From assembly GCF_022513565.1 (NCBI RefSeq), contig NZ_JAKWBE010000021.1:62001-126000 (forward strand): a stretch of DNA of 64,000 nt, in the 5' to 3' direction. Origin of the DNA: Streptomyces gilvus (GTDB lineage Bacteria > Actinomycetota > Actinomycetes > Streptomycetales > Streptomycetaceae). The notes below the pieces were generated by a model. It was not told where the DNA came from. It saw only the letters and a program-made list of their open reading frames with translations, and did no database searches. Below, in pieces: positions 34,844-43,564 of the stretch (its first letter is position 1; each line of letters begins with the position of its first letter). The position numbers were made by a program, and so were the translations under genes.

Positions 34844-35965
34844 ATGCTGGAGAAGATTTGGGCCAACTCCGGGGACTCGCACTTCCTTGAGCCGGAGGAC
34901 CTGTTCCAGCAGATCCTTCCGCCGGCCCTCGCGGAGCGCATGCCGCGATCGGTGAAGGAGGACGGCTGGGAGACCGTGTACATCGACGGAGAGGAGATCC
35001 GTCGTCCTCTGCCCAAGCCGATCAAGGACGGGGAGTTCCAGGGCGAGACCATTGAGACCCTTTCGGTCCGTCCGCCAGGTGCAGGCGACGTTCTGGCGCG
35101 CGTCAAGGACCTCGACCAGGAGGGAATCTGGGGAGAGGTCGTGTTCCCCTCCCTCGGTCTGTGGGCCAACCTGATCAAGGACCCGGTGCTCATCCGTGAG
35201 GGTGTGAAGGCTCTCAACGAGTGGGCGCTGTCCGAGATCCAGAACAAGGCGCCCAACCGTCTGGTCGCCACGGCCACACTGCCGCTCCTGGATGTCCAGG
35301 ACACCGTTGCGGAGGTCCACCGCGCCGCGAACAACGGCTTCAAGGCGGTGTTCATCCCCACGGTTCCTCCGCCCGGGCGGCCGACGTGGAACCAGGACGA
35401 GTGGGAGCCGGTCTGGCAGGCGGTCGAGGAGACCGGCCTGGTTCTGTCGGTCCACATCGGCACCGACGGCGAAACGGTGTTCTTCCGCGGCCCGGGCGGT
35501 GCCGTCCTGAACTACGTGGACACCACATACGGTGGCCAGCGGGCCGTGACCCAGCTGATCGCCGGTGGTGCGCTCGACCGGCACCCGGACCTCAAGGTGC
35601 TGGTCTCCGAGGGCGGTGCCGCGTGGGCGCCCTTCCTCGGCGACCGCATGAACGAGGGCTACCGCCAGCACTCCATGTTCGTCCGGCCCACCCTGTCCAT
35701 GGCGCCCAAGGAGTTCATCTACCGTCAGGTGTACGTCTCCTTCCAGCACGACGAGACGGCCGTCCAGACGGTCACGGGGATGGGCTACCAGAACGTCATG
35801 TTCGGGAGCGACTACCCGCACCTCGAGGGGACCTACGGGCACACGCAGAAGACCCTGCACGAACTGTTCGACGACGTCGACCCCGCGGTCCGCCACCGGG
35901 TCACCGTCGGCGCGTTCCTCGACCTGTTCCCGCACATCGGCGAGCCGCCCGGGAACAAGCAGTAG
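34844..35965 (+). CDS. Amidohydrolase family (ACMSD-like) protein, paralogue 2
   Basis: About 373 residues from ATG 34844 after GAAAGGAAAC. Amidohydrolase-2 TIM barrel: N-terminal NSGDSHFLEP, a helical insert, LVLSVHIGTDGE, KVLVSEGGAAWAPFL, and the metal Asp in FGSDYPHLEGTYG. As in the paralogue at 11158 the first HxH is reduced to DxH. It ends the operon that carries the ligase and thiolase; a terminator follows at 36073-36100. It likely performs a hydrolytic or decarboxylating step on a CoA ester or free acid. Confidence 0.86.
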   Translation: MLEKIWANSGDSHFLEPEDLFQQILPPALAERMPRSVKEDGWETVYIDGEEIRRPLPKPIKDGEFQGETIETLSVRPPGAGDVLARVKDLDQEGIWGEVVFPSLGLWANLIKDPVLIREGVKALNEWALSEIQNKAPNRLVATATLPLLDVQDTVAEVHRAANNGFKAVFIPTVPPPGRPTWNQDEWEPVWQAVEETGLVLSVHIGTDGETVFFRGPGGAVLNYVDTTYGGQRAVTQLIAGGALDRHPDLKVLVSEGGAAWAPFLGDRMNEGYRQHSMFVRPTLSMAPKEFIYRQVYVSFQHDETAVQTVTGMGYQNVMFGSDYPHLEGTYGHTQKTLHELFDDVDPAVRHRVTVGAFLDLFPHIGEPPGNKQ

Positions 35966-36072
35966 CGACGAGATTCGTGGTGGCACCATGACGGGTCCGA
36001 CACCACCGCCGGCCGATGTCTCGGACGTCCGGCCGGGAGGTGTCGGGACGTCGGGTGCCACTGGGCATGTGT

Positions 36073-36100
36073 GCGGACGGGCCTTGCCGGGCCCGTCCGC
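36073..36100 (+). terminator. Hairpin terminator of the rightward operon
   Basis: GCGGACGGGCC (36073-36083) and GGCCCGTCCGC (36090-36100) form a perfect 11-base stem with a 6-base loop, about 110 bases after the amidohydrolase stop. Confidence 0.85.
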
Positions 36101-36330
36101 TGTGCCGTCGGTCGCATGAGGGTTTACGTCCTTTCGGAACCACCCGGGAAGCGATTTCCGGATGGGGCGAACGAACGGTCGAGCAGTCGTGGGTGCCTCC
36201 GCGCCGGCGCAAGCAGCGACCTACGGTGGACCTCGGAGGTCTCGCACGACCCCGGAACGAGCGGCCCCGGCCCAGTCGGCGAATCGAGTGGGAACTGCGC
36301 GCAGGGACCGGGCAATCCCGCCCACGAGAA

Positions 36331-36358
36331 AGCCCAGGCCGCGCCTGCGACCTGGGCT
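36331..36358 (-). terminator. Hairpin terminator of the leftward operon
   Basis: AGCCCAGG (36331-36338) and CCTGGGCT (36351-36358) pair perfectly; on the minus strand the stem is followed by TTTCTC. It lies about 56 bases past the stop of the leftward thiolase-like gene. No gene is seen elsewhere in 35966-36413. Confidence 0.75.
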
Positions 36359-36413
36359 GTGCGCTCTTGAAGGGCTCCATCTTGTGAACGGCCGCCCGGC
36401 GCGGGGCGCCTCT

Positions 36414-37592
36414 TCAGCCCTGCCGCAGCACGAGGCCCTGCGCGTTGAAGAAGAAGCCTCCGAGTGTCAGCAGGGCGGACCGGGCACCCGCTACCTGCCG
36501 GTCGCCCGCGTCGCCGCGCAGTTGCACGACTGCTTCCCGGATGTGTCCGGATCCCTGGGTGGCGCCCTCGGACAGTGAGCCTCCGTGGGGGTTCACCGGG
36601 ACACGACCGTCGATCATGATGCGGTTGGCTTCCTTTTCCCAGTGGCTCTCGACGAAGGCACCGCCTTCGCCTTCGCCGCACCAACCCACGTTCTCGATCC
36701 ACGAGAGAGTGATGAAGCTGAAGCCGTCGTAGGGGAAGTACACGTCCACATCCGGTACCCAGATGTCGCTCTTGGCCCGTAGTTCCTTGGCCACGACCTG
36801 CTGGCCGTGGTGGCCGAGGCCGCTGATCTGGTCCTCGTCGTTCTTCGCCGTGGTGCCCGTCGTCGCGGCGTGGATCAGTACCGGGTGGTCCGTCAGGTCA
36901 CGGGCCCGCTCCGCCGTCGTCAGCACGAAGGCGTCCGCACCGTCCACCGGCACGTCCATGTCGAGCATGCAGAGCGGGTCACGGACCATGCGGGCGCCGA
37001 GGTAGTCCTCCATGGTCAGCGGATCGCGCATGGCTGCGAGCGGGTTGTCCGCTGCATTCGTGCGGTTGTTGACGGCGACGTAGCCGAGCTGCTCCCGCCG
37101 GACACCGTACTCATGCAGGTACCGGCTGGCCCACGCGGCGTAGCCGGGGGAGCCTTCGAGCTGCTCGGGGTCCGTCCGCCAAGGCCGGCCGATCGGCTCG
37201 CCCGCCCATCCGAGGTGGCGCCGCAACGGGTCCGAGGCCGCGGACCGGGAGACGAAAGGGCTGCGGTACATGGCGTGGTAGGCGAGAACGACGTCGGCCG
37301 AACCGGCGTGGATCGCGTTCATGGCGTCCACGATGGTGAACCCGAACGGTGGTGGATGATTCACGTAGTGGGTGACTTCGGGCAGGCCCAGCATCGACAC
37401 GACCGTGCTCGCCCTGGGCAAGCCGCCGCAGACCCCGTCGATCTCCTGTTTGCCTACGCCGGCGTCGCGGACCGCGTCGATGCAGGCCTGGGCGACGAGA
37501 GCGTCACGTGAGCGGCTCGCCCCCTGACGGGAGAAGCCGGTGGACCCGACACCGACGATCGCGACCTGGTCCTTGACCGGGTTGCGTGGCAT
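36414..37592 (-). CDS. Thiolase-like aldolase (Ltp2 type)
   Basis: A 392-residue thiolase-fold protein. The usual nucleophile Cys is absent: the corresponding segment reads HYVNHPPPFGFTIVDAMNA. Instead it has the Ltp2-type region VYFPYDGFSFITLSWIE and GWCGEGEGGAFVE, and a C-terminal PHGGSLSEGATQGSGHIREA. Ltp2 proteins with an OB-fold partner catalyse retro-aldol cleavage of CoA thioesters in steroid side-chain breakdown. The next gene upstream (37632-38090) encodes exactly such a partner. So this pair probably releases an acyl-CoA and a ketone or aldehyde from a tertiary beta-hydroxyacyl-CoA. Confidence 0.88.
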   Translation of the reverse strand: MPRNPVKDQVAIVGVGSTGFSRQGASRSRDALVAQACIDAVRDAGVGKQEIDGVCGGLPRASTVVSMLGLPEVTHYVNHPPPFGFTIVDAMNAIHAGSADVVLAYHAMYRSPFVSRSAASDPLRRHLGWAGEPIGRPWRTDPEQLEGSPGYAAWASRYLHEYGVRREQLGYVAVNNRTNAADNPLAAMRDPLTMEDYLGARMVRDPLCMLDMDVPVDGADAFVLTTAERARDLTDHPVLIHAATTGTTAKNDEDQISGLGHHGQQVVAKELRAKSDIWVPDVDVYFPYDGFSFITLSWIENVGWCGEGEGGAFVESHWEKEANRIMIDGRVPVNPHGGSLSEGATQGSGHIREAVVQLRGDAGDRQVAGARSALLTLGGFFFNAQGLVLRQG

Positions 37593-37631
37593 AGTGCTCC
37601 CTTTCGTTCATGTACCGCGCAGACCTCGGCG

Positions 37632-38090
37632 TCAGCGCTCTGAGGCCGAGGAGGCCCCGGAGCGCTCGAAGACCGGGTAAGGCGCACCGTTGCGCTCGAT
37701 CCAGGTGAGTCGTACGGAGTCACCGATGGCCACGTCTGCGGCACCGTCACCGATCACCGTGGAGGTGTACCGCAGGCCCTCCTGCTCGGCCAGCTCGACC
37801 GTGGCCACGGGATGGGGAGTCGAGTAGTCGACGCCGTCGGCAGGAGGCCCCTGCCGGAGCCGGATCAGGAGATGGACGGTGCCCTCGCCGCAGACCGGGG
37901 TCGGAACCACCGCGTCCGACCAGCATTCCGGGCACACCGGCTTGGGCGGATGGTGCCAGGTGTCGCACTGCAGGCATCGGTTGAGCAGGAGCCGACGCTC
38001 CAGCCATCCGCGGTAGAACGCCTTGTTGTCGTGATTGATCAGGATGTCGGGAAGCCGATCGACGAGTTCGGCATCGCTCAGGGGGTGCAT
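37632..38090 (-). CDS. Zinc-ribbon OB-fold protein (ChsH2-like DUF35)
   Basis: A 152-residue protein with a long N-terminal helix (NKAFYRGWLERRLLLNR), the zinc ribbon Cys39, Cys42, Cys53, Cys56 (RCLQCDTW, VCPECWS), and an OB-fold (TVHLLIRLRQG to VRLTWIERNG). The N-terminal helix is the hallmark of the ChsH2/Ltp2 partner type and is missing in the paralogue at 31113. Located 39 bases upstream of the Ltp2-like gene and 60 bases downstream of the double CoA-transferase gene in one leftward unit. Confidence 0.9.
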   Translation of the reverse strand: MHPLSDAELVDRLPDILINHDNKAFYRGWLERRLLLNRCLQCDTWHHPPKPVCPECWSDAVVPTPVCGEGTVHLLIRLRQGPPADGVDYSTPHPVATVELAEQEGLRYTSTVIGDGAADVAIGDSVRLTWIERNGAPYPVFERSGASSASER

Positions 38091-38150
38091 GGCTGTTTCC
38101 CTGTCAGGTGGGGGTGGCCACGTGAGTGGCCACCTTGCTGATGCGTGGCC

Positions 38151-40598
38151 TCACGCCAGCGGCGAGACGTACACCGCCGCCTTCTCCTCCAGTTCGGCGA
38201 TGCGCTCGGGGCTGTAGTCCAGTTCCTCCAAGACGGTCCGGGTGTGCTGTCCGGTCACGCATCCGGGCGCGAGCCTGCCGGGGGTCTCCGAGAAGAGCAC
38301 CGGCACACCGTGCCGCAGGACGCGGCCGAACGTCGGGTGGTCCACTTCGGCGACCAGGCCCGTCTCCTTCAGCACCGGATCCGTGTTGCTCAGCTCGGAG
38401 ATCGTCTTCTCGCTGGCGACGACGCAGGCGATGCCGCGCGGAACCATGGTGGATTCCCACTCGGCGGCCGGCCGGGTGCCGAAGATCTGCTCGAGCTCGG
38501 CGGCGAGTACCTCGTCGTTCTCGGCCCGGTCCTCGGGCGTGGCGAACCGCGCGTCGGTCGCGAGGCCCGGGCGGTCGAGTGCCGCCGTGAGCTGCTCCCA
38601 CTCGCTCTGCCGCGGCGCGGCGAGGAACACCCAGCCCTCCGAGGCCTGGTAGAGCCGGTAGAGAGCCTGGAGGCCGTTGAGATCGGGGTCGGTCTGGGCC
38701 AGCTGCGGCTTGCCTTCGTACCGGACGGCGTCGTCGGCGTAGGCCCAGAGGTTCCCGCCCAGCATCGACGTGGTCAGGAACTGTCCTTCGCCGGTGCGCC
38801 GCTTGTGGAAGAGCGCCAGGGTCATGGCCGTGAGATTCGCGTAGGACGCGTTGGAATCCCCGTCGACGATGCCGAACAGACGGGGAGCGATCACGTGCTG
38901 GAGTTCCAGAACGTTCATGTCCGTGGTCAGTGCCGGGTCCAGCCAGAACGCGGCCTGCCGCGCGATACCGCCGGCCACGGCCTGGGCGCACTGCGCGAAC
39001 ATCGGCCGCGGGGCGAACTCACCGTCCACTCCGTACCCGGTCGCGTGCAGGTACACCAGACCGGGATTGACCGTCTTGAGCGTGTCGTAGTCGAGCCCCG
39101 CCTTCTTGGCGATGCCGCCGCGGAACCCGTTGACGAAGAGGTCGGCGCGGGCGACGAGGTCGCGCACGATCTCCCGGCCCTCGGGGGTGCGCAGGTCCAC
39201 GGAGATGGACTCCTTGCCCTCCATCGTCTTCGCCGCTCCCGTCTCCGGAGCACCGAAGGCGAAGCGCAGCGGGTCGCCGTTGCGGTCCTCGATCTTGATG
39301 ACGCGCGCGCCCAGGGAGCCGAGCAGCGCCGTCGAGAAGGGCAGGGCGTAGAAGTAGCCGAACTCCACGACCGTGATGCCTGACAACGGGTGCTCGGGTG
39401 TGGGGCCGTCGCCCGCGCCCGGCCGCGCCGCAGGCGGGCTGAGCGGACCCTGGTTCTCCCCGATCGCCGGTGCCGGACGGCTGATCTCCGAGGGCGTCTT
39501 GTCGAATCGGGCCACCGGGCCGACCTGCTCGACCGGGCCGATGCCGGGGACCTCGACCGTGATGACCTCGCCGTTGTGGCGAACCTGCGGGTGGTCCAGG
39601 CCTTCCTCACAGGTGCGGATGAGCTCGTAGGCGATATCGACGTCAGCGCGCAGCTTGACGTCCCATTCGGCCCAGGTCCGCGTGCGGAAGGCCTCCCAGA
39701 TCGCGTCCTCGTAGGCCTGGGCGTCCTCGACGGTTGCGAAGGTGGGGGCCTTCGCGAAGCGCGGGTCCTCGAGCAGATCGTCGATCTCCAGGGCGCGCAG
39801 GATCGCCTTCGCCTGGTGCGGCAGCAGGGCGGTGAAGTACACGAAGCGGCCGTCCTTCGTGCAGGGCTGGTACGCGAACCGGCTGGCGGCGACGGACTGC
39901 CGCGCGGTACCGCCTTCGTCGCCCTTCTTGGCCAGGGCCACCTTGCCGTTCACGACCTGCCACGTCATCGTGCCGAAGTAGTCGGTGCCCGTGAGGCCGT
40001 GGAAGAGCGGAACTTCCAGCCGCTGTCCCCGGCCGGTCTGCTCACGGGTGATGAGCGCGGCGGCGATACCCGACGCGGCCAGGTGCCCCGCGCCCGTTCC
40101 CGCCACGTTGCCGTTGACGAAGATCGGGTCGGGCCGGTAACCGAAGTAGCCACCGGTGCCGAGCTTGAAGACGCCGGCCTTGGCCTGGACGACGTGCTCG
40201 TAGGCCTTGATGTGCGCGTACTCGCCGGTGGAACCGAAGGCGTTGATCGAGCAGTGGATCAGAGCCGGGTTGGCGCCCACGAGCTGCTCGTACGCCACGC
40301 CGAACTCCTCCGTGACACCTGGAGCGAATGCGGTGATCACCACATCCGCCGAAGCGGCCAGTTCCTGCGCCTGCCGGCGGCCTTCCGGAGTCCGCAGGTC
40401 GGCCACGACGCTTTCCTTGCCCCGGTTGAACACGAGGAAGGCGGACGGCGCTGCCGTCCTCATGCGGTCGCCCTCGGGCGGCTCGACCTTGATCACGCGG
40501 GCGCCGTTGTCGGCGAGCAGAACGCCCGCGAGCGATGCGGCATGGCTGCCCGCGCCGAACTCGAGGACCGTCAGACCTTGAAGAACTGGACGTGTCAC
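38151..40598 (-). CDS. Tandem (double-domain) class III CoA-transferase-like protein
   Basis: About 815 residues from GTG 40598 (GAAGGAG five bases upstream); the frame opens at 40646. Two complete CaiB-like units: first LTVLEFGAGSHAASLAGVLL, RGKESVVADL, then a second starting ITVVEFGYFYALPFSTALLG and KESISVDLRTPEGRE. At the place of the catalytic Asp the first copy reads LEVPLFHG and the second LTTSMLGG, so neither shows the Asp by eye. The natural fusion would correspond to the family's intertwined dimer in one chain. First gene of the leftward operon with the OB-fold/aldolase pair, so a CoA-thioester role is still likely. Confidence 0.86.
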   Translation of the reverse strand: MTRPVLQGLTVLEFGAGSHAASLAGVLLADNGARVIKVEPPEGDRMRTAAPSAFLVFNRGKESVVADLRTPEGRRQAQELAASADVVITAFAPGVTEEFGVAYEQLVGANPALIHCSINAFGSTGEYAHIKAYEHVVQAKAGVFKLGTGGYFGYRPDPIFVNGNVAGTGAGHLAASGIAAALITREQTGRGQRLEVPLFHGLTGTDYFGTMTWQVVNGKVALAKKGDEGGTARQSVAASRFAYQPCTKDGRFVYFTALLPHQAKAILRALEIDDLLEDPRFAKAPTFATVEDAQAYEDAIWEAFRTRTWAEWDVKLRADVDIAYELIRTCEEGLDHPQVRHNGEVITVEVPGIGPVEQVGPVARFDKTPSEISRPAPAIGENQGPLSPPAARPGAGDGPTPEHPLSGITVVEFGYFYALPFSTALLGSLGARVIKIEDRNGDPLRFAFGAPETGAAKTMEGKESISVDLRTPEGREIVRDLVARADLFVNGFRGGIAKKAGLDYDTLKTVNPGLVYLHATGYGVDGEFAPRPMFAQCAQAVAGGIARQAAFWLDPALTTDMNVLELQHVIAPRLFGIVDGDSNASYANLTAMTLALFHKRRTGEGQFLTTSMLGGNLWAYADDAVRYEGKPQLAQTDPDLNGLQALYRLYQASEGWVFLAAPRQSEWEQLTAALDRPGLATDARFATPEDRAENDEVLAAELEQIFGTRPAAEWESTMVPRGIACVVASEKTISELSNTDPVLKETGLVAEVDHPTFGRVLRHGVPVLFSETPGRLAPGCVTGQHTRTVLEELDYSPERIAELEEKAAVYVSPLA

Positions 40599-41477
40599 CT
40601 GGACTCCTTCGTCGTCGGTAGCATGGAATGGGTTCTGCCGAACCACGCGTCCTGGTGTCTCTGCGGGAAACTCCCGTGGCGGAGGAGCCCGAGACGCGGA
40701 GACGTTCCGTGGGCAGGCTGGTCCGGAACCGGCGCCGTCGTTCCGCTCCGGCCGCCGTCGGGGGCGGATCGTAGCCGCACCGGTCCGCCGTGCACCGACT
40801 CATGTCCGTGACGGCCGTCGAAGCAGACCGGGATGTGGTCCTGAAATGTATGGAAACATGAGCACAACTACAGAGCAAGAATCATTTAACTATTCTAACT
40901 TAGATGACTCAGGTAGGGAAGCCGCATGAGGGGGTGGTCTCTGCTGCGTACGGGCAGCGCACCGTCATGCGACGATCCTCGTATCGAGCCGTGGCTTGTG
41001 GCGGTGGCGACGACAGGGCCTTCGGTCAGGGTGGATTCTCCTGGCTCGCCGACCTGTCGGTGATCGCGAGATTCCCCCGTGGTCGAGGCGCCGTCCACCG
41101 TGTGGGTGCGCCTCGGGCGCGAGAGTCGTCACCGGTCGGCCGCCTGCTCCTCGAGCACCTCTCCTCCGTGAAGTGTGTGTGTGGCGAGTCCGCCTGGGCT
41201 GCCGTGATATATACAAATAGATCATTAAGTCATTTGTGCACGATCGGGTATTTATGGAGGGTCACGTGGTCCGTGACGGAACGGTTGGTCACCGAGGGCA
41301 GAGCGGGATCCGCTCGGCCCTCTCGGCCTCCGCCATGCGCCGGGTCACGGCCCCGGGCGGTACGACCGGGGTTCCAGTCGCCGCTGATGTGTGCATTGTC
41401 AAGGGCCCGACCGGCGGCGACCGGCGCCGGAGGATTCCGGAACCTGTCCTTGAACGTCGTCACGGAGGTAAAACGAC
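40599..41477. promoter_or_regulatory. Divergent regulatory interval with two AT-rich elements
   Basis: An 880-base interval with no supportable gene. Element copies at 40880-40907 (AATCATTTAACTATTC and CTTAGATGA) and 41218-41236 (TAGATCATTAAGTCATTTG) stand out from the GC-rich background, the first 285 bases before the double CoA-transferase, the second 240 bases before the NmrA-like gene. Long leaders or unmapped small genes may occupy the remainder. Confidence 0.45.
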
Positions 41478-42389
41478 ATGACTGGCCGAATACTCGTCAC
41501 GGGAGCGACTGGAGCGCAGGGCGGTGCGGTGGCCCTGGCGCTTCACCGTATGCGACCAGATGTTGTGGCGCTGGTCCGTGATCCTGAGTCACAGCCTGCC
41601 CGCGCCCTTGCGGCACGAGGAGTGCCCCTCGTCGTCGGCGATCTCGACACCCCCTCGACGCTGGACGTCGCGTGTTCCGGTTGTACCGCCGTGTTCTCCG
41701 TGCAGGCGGCCGGAGGAGCCGAGCGGCGGCACGCGCGCAACCTGATCGACGCGGCCCAGCGGGCCGGGGTCGCCCACCTGGTCCACACTTCCGTGTCTGC
41801 CACCGGCTGGCGCGCGGCACGCCCGGAGGTGGACGTCGACGACACGCTGCGCCACTACTGGGACAGCAAGGAAGACGTGGAGGCGATGGTCCGAGACGCG
41901 GATGTCGACGTCTACACCATCCTCAAGCCCGCCCTGATGATGGAGAACTTCGTCGCCCCCAAGGCCGCTTGGATGTTTCCCCTCCTGGCTGATCGCGAGC
42001 TTCCGGTCGCGACCGCCCCCTCGACCGCGGTGGCGTTGATCTCGGCTGCGGACATCGGTGCCGCGGCCGCCGCGGCGATCGCCGATCCGCAACGATTCGC
42101 GGGCGCCGAGATCGAACTCGGCGGCGACCTGCTCACCTTCCCGGAGATCGCCGAGACCATCACGAAGGCCACCGGTCGCACTGTGTCCGTGTCCTGTCTG
42201 TCCCGGGAGGAGGCCGACGCCAGGTTCGGCAGGGCATCGTGGGCATCGACTCAGGCCTGGTTCGACGTTGTCGGCTACGCGGCCCGCCAGCGACACGCCG
42301 CCCCGTACGATCTCGTTCTCACGTCGTTCGAGCGATGGGCGGATCAGCACCGCGACGAGCTGATGGCAGCGACCGAGCGGGCAGGCTGA
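41478..42389 (+). CDS. NmrA-like NAD(P)-binding protein (atypical SDR)
   Basis: A 303-residue Rossmann protein starting at ATG 41478 after GGAGGT. The N-terminal GATGAQGGAVALAL is the NmrA-type dinucleotide motif, VVALVRDPES and VVGDLDTPSTL follow, and LVHTSVSATG is where catalytic SDRs have Ser. The C-terminal half (TFPEIAETITKATGRTVSV) is typical of NmrA/HSCARG and related quinone- or isoflavone-reductase-like proteins. It may be a redox sensor or a reductase. It stands alone and has no clear link to the pathway. Confidence 0.85.
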   Translation: MTGRILVTGATGAQGGAVALALHRMRPDVVALVRDPESQPARALAARGVPLVVGDLDTPSTLDVACSGCTAVFSVQAAGGAERRHARNLIDAAQRAGVAHLVHTSVSATGWRAARPEVDVDDTLRHYWDSKEDVEAMVRDADVDVYTILKPALMMENFVAPKAAWMFPLLADRELPVATAPSTAVALISAADIGAAAAAAIADPQRFAGAEIELGGDLLTFPEIAETITKATGRTVSVSCLSREEADARFGRASWASTQAWFDVVGYAARQRHAAPYDLVLTSFERWADQHRDELMAATERAG

Positions 42390-42604
42390 CCGCGCCCGAC
42401 GCCGGCGGCCGGTGCCGCGCGGTCGCAGTCCCCTGAGGTCGTCGACGGGTAGCTGTCCGAGGCGAACCGGACCACACGGCGGCTTCCCTGTCGGACGAGG
42501 CGATGGGCGGGGCTGCCCCGGTGGGACAGTCAGACGCGCGCAACGCCCGTTCGCGGCGCGGGCTCCGTCGGGCCGCGGCAGCGCGGCCAGGACCTCCAAC
42601 CCGG

Positions 42605-42850
42605 TCAGCCCTCCAGTGGCTGAAGCACCACGTTGGCCACGCCCGTCTTCGGGACCGAGTCGGCGAACCACCGGCTTCCGTCGTCCGCGGTCACCATGAT
42701 CCGCTCCGGCCGTTGGTCGTCCCAGGTCGCGTCGGCGACCTGGAGCACGGGATGCATGAAGTAGCACCCGCTCACGAGCGGCTGTCCGTCGCGAAGCCGG
42801 AGCTCGAAGGCCGGCTTCCCCATGACCTCTTCGTCGTGATCGTCGAACAC
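42605..42850 (-). CDS. Small protein of unknown function
   Basis: 81 residues from GTG 42850 with GAGGAGA seven bases upstream. Sequence features: an acidic N-terminus (FDDHDEEVMGKPAFELRL), GCYFMHPVLQVADATWDDQ, and a terminal GVANVVLQPLEG. No membrane segment. No family recognised. GC3-rich, with a proper ribosome binding site and an AT-rich element 65 bases upstream (42915-42930), so it is probably a real, separately expressed gene, convergent with the NmrA-like gene. Confidence 0.65.
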   Translation of the reverse strand: MFDDHDEEVMGKPAFELRLRDGQPLVSGCYFMHPVLQVADATWDDQRPERIMVTADDGSRWFADSVPKTGVANVVLQPLEG

Positions 42851-42914
42851 GGACTCTCCTCGTTGAAGTACGTACGGCGGCGCTCCACCTTGATCTGTAT
42901 GATAGAAGCAGATA

Positions 42915-42930
42915 GATGATTAAATCAATT
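42915..42930. promoter_or_regulatory. AT-rich recurrent element, copy 12 (TAGATGATTAAATCAA)
   Basis: A very good copy of the element, 65 bases upstream of the small gene at 42605-42850, with TGATAG nearby at 42903-42908. No gene is seen in 42851-43140. Confidence 0.5.
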
Positions 42931-43140
42931 TTCTCGGGAGCTGTACGGCGTCCGCCCTCGAGGGCACGCCACCGCTCCCGGTCCGATCCTCGCTGGGAGC
43001 GCCCGGCCGAGCGGCGCGCATGGACGCCCCTGGCGACGGCGCTTCCATGCAGCGGTGCCGTATCGTCAGACTCACGGAGGGGCTGAAAGATATTCTCGGC
43101 GCCTGCCCCGAGTGTGGGGCGGAAAGAGCTTTCGAGCCCC

Positions 43141-43355
43141 TGGCGACGCGGCACCAACGAGAACACGAATGGACTCCTTCGCCAGTACTTCCCAAAGGGC
43201 ACCGACCTGTCGCGGTGGGAAGCCGACGAGCTCGAGGCCGTCGCTCTGGCACTCAACAGCAGGCCCCGTAGGACGCTCGACTGGAAGACACCGGCCGAAG
43301 CCCTGAACGAGCATCTACTGTCGATTCAGAGCCCGGTGTTGCGACGACCGGTTGA
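43141..43355 (+). pseudogene. IS30 family transposase C-terminal remnant
   Basis: The plus strand encodes the conserved C-terminal catalytic end of an IS30 transposase: RRGTNENTNGLLRQYFPKGT, DLSRWEADELEAVALALNSR, then LDWKTPAEALNEHLLS, including the catalytic Glu of the DDE triad (NEN). A frameshift near 43329-43335 separates it from the expected ending GVATTG and TGA at 43353-43355. The N-terminal two thirds of the gene are missing, and no inverted repeats are evident. Dead element, one of three scars between 43 and 46 kb. Confidence 0.85.
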
Positions 43356-43564
43356 GCCCGGGAGGAACCCCTCGGTTAGAGTGGTGTTCTCGATCACCGC
43401 CACATGCCCCCGCCACATGCCCAGAACCCCACAATCAGGGGATACCTGGCAGCGGCTGATGACCCATCAGCGCTGATCTCACAACGGCGTCGGCCGTTTG
43501 GTGCTCCAGCAGTTTTGCGCCACCCGCCAGGGTGCTGGCGCAGTCACGCTCCGAGGAGGACGCT

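Noticed and set aside
39390..40811. A 473-codon plus-strand frame inside the double CoA-transferase gene
   Set aside because: Antisense shadow; the minus-strand gene has clear CaiB motifs in both halves.
41236..41481. Plus-strand frame leading into the NmrA-like gene
   Set aside because: Ser/Arg-rich, no domain, and the NmrA gene has a perfect GGAGGT before ATG 41478.
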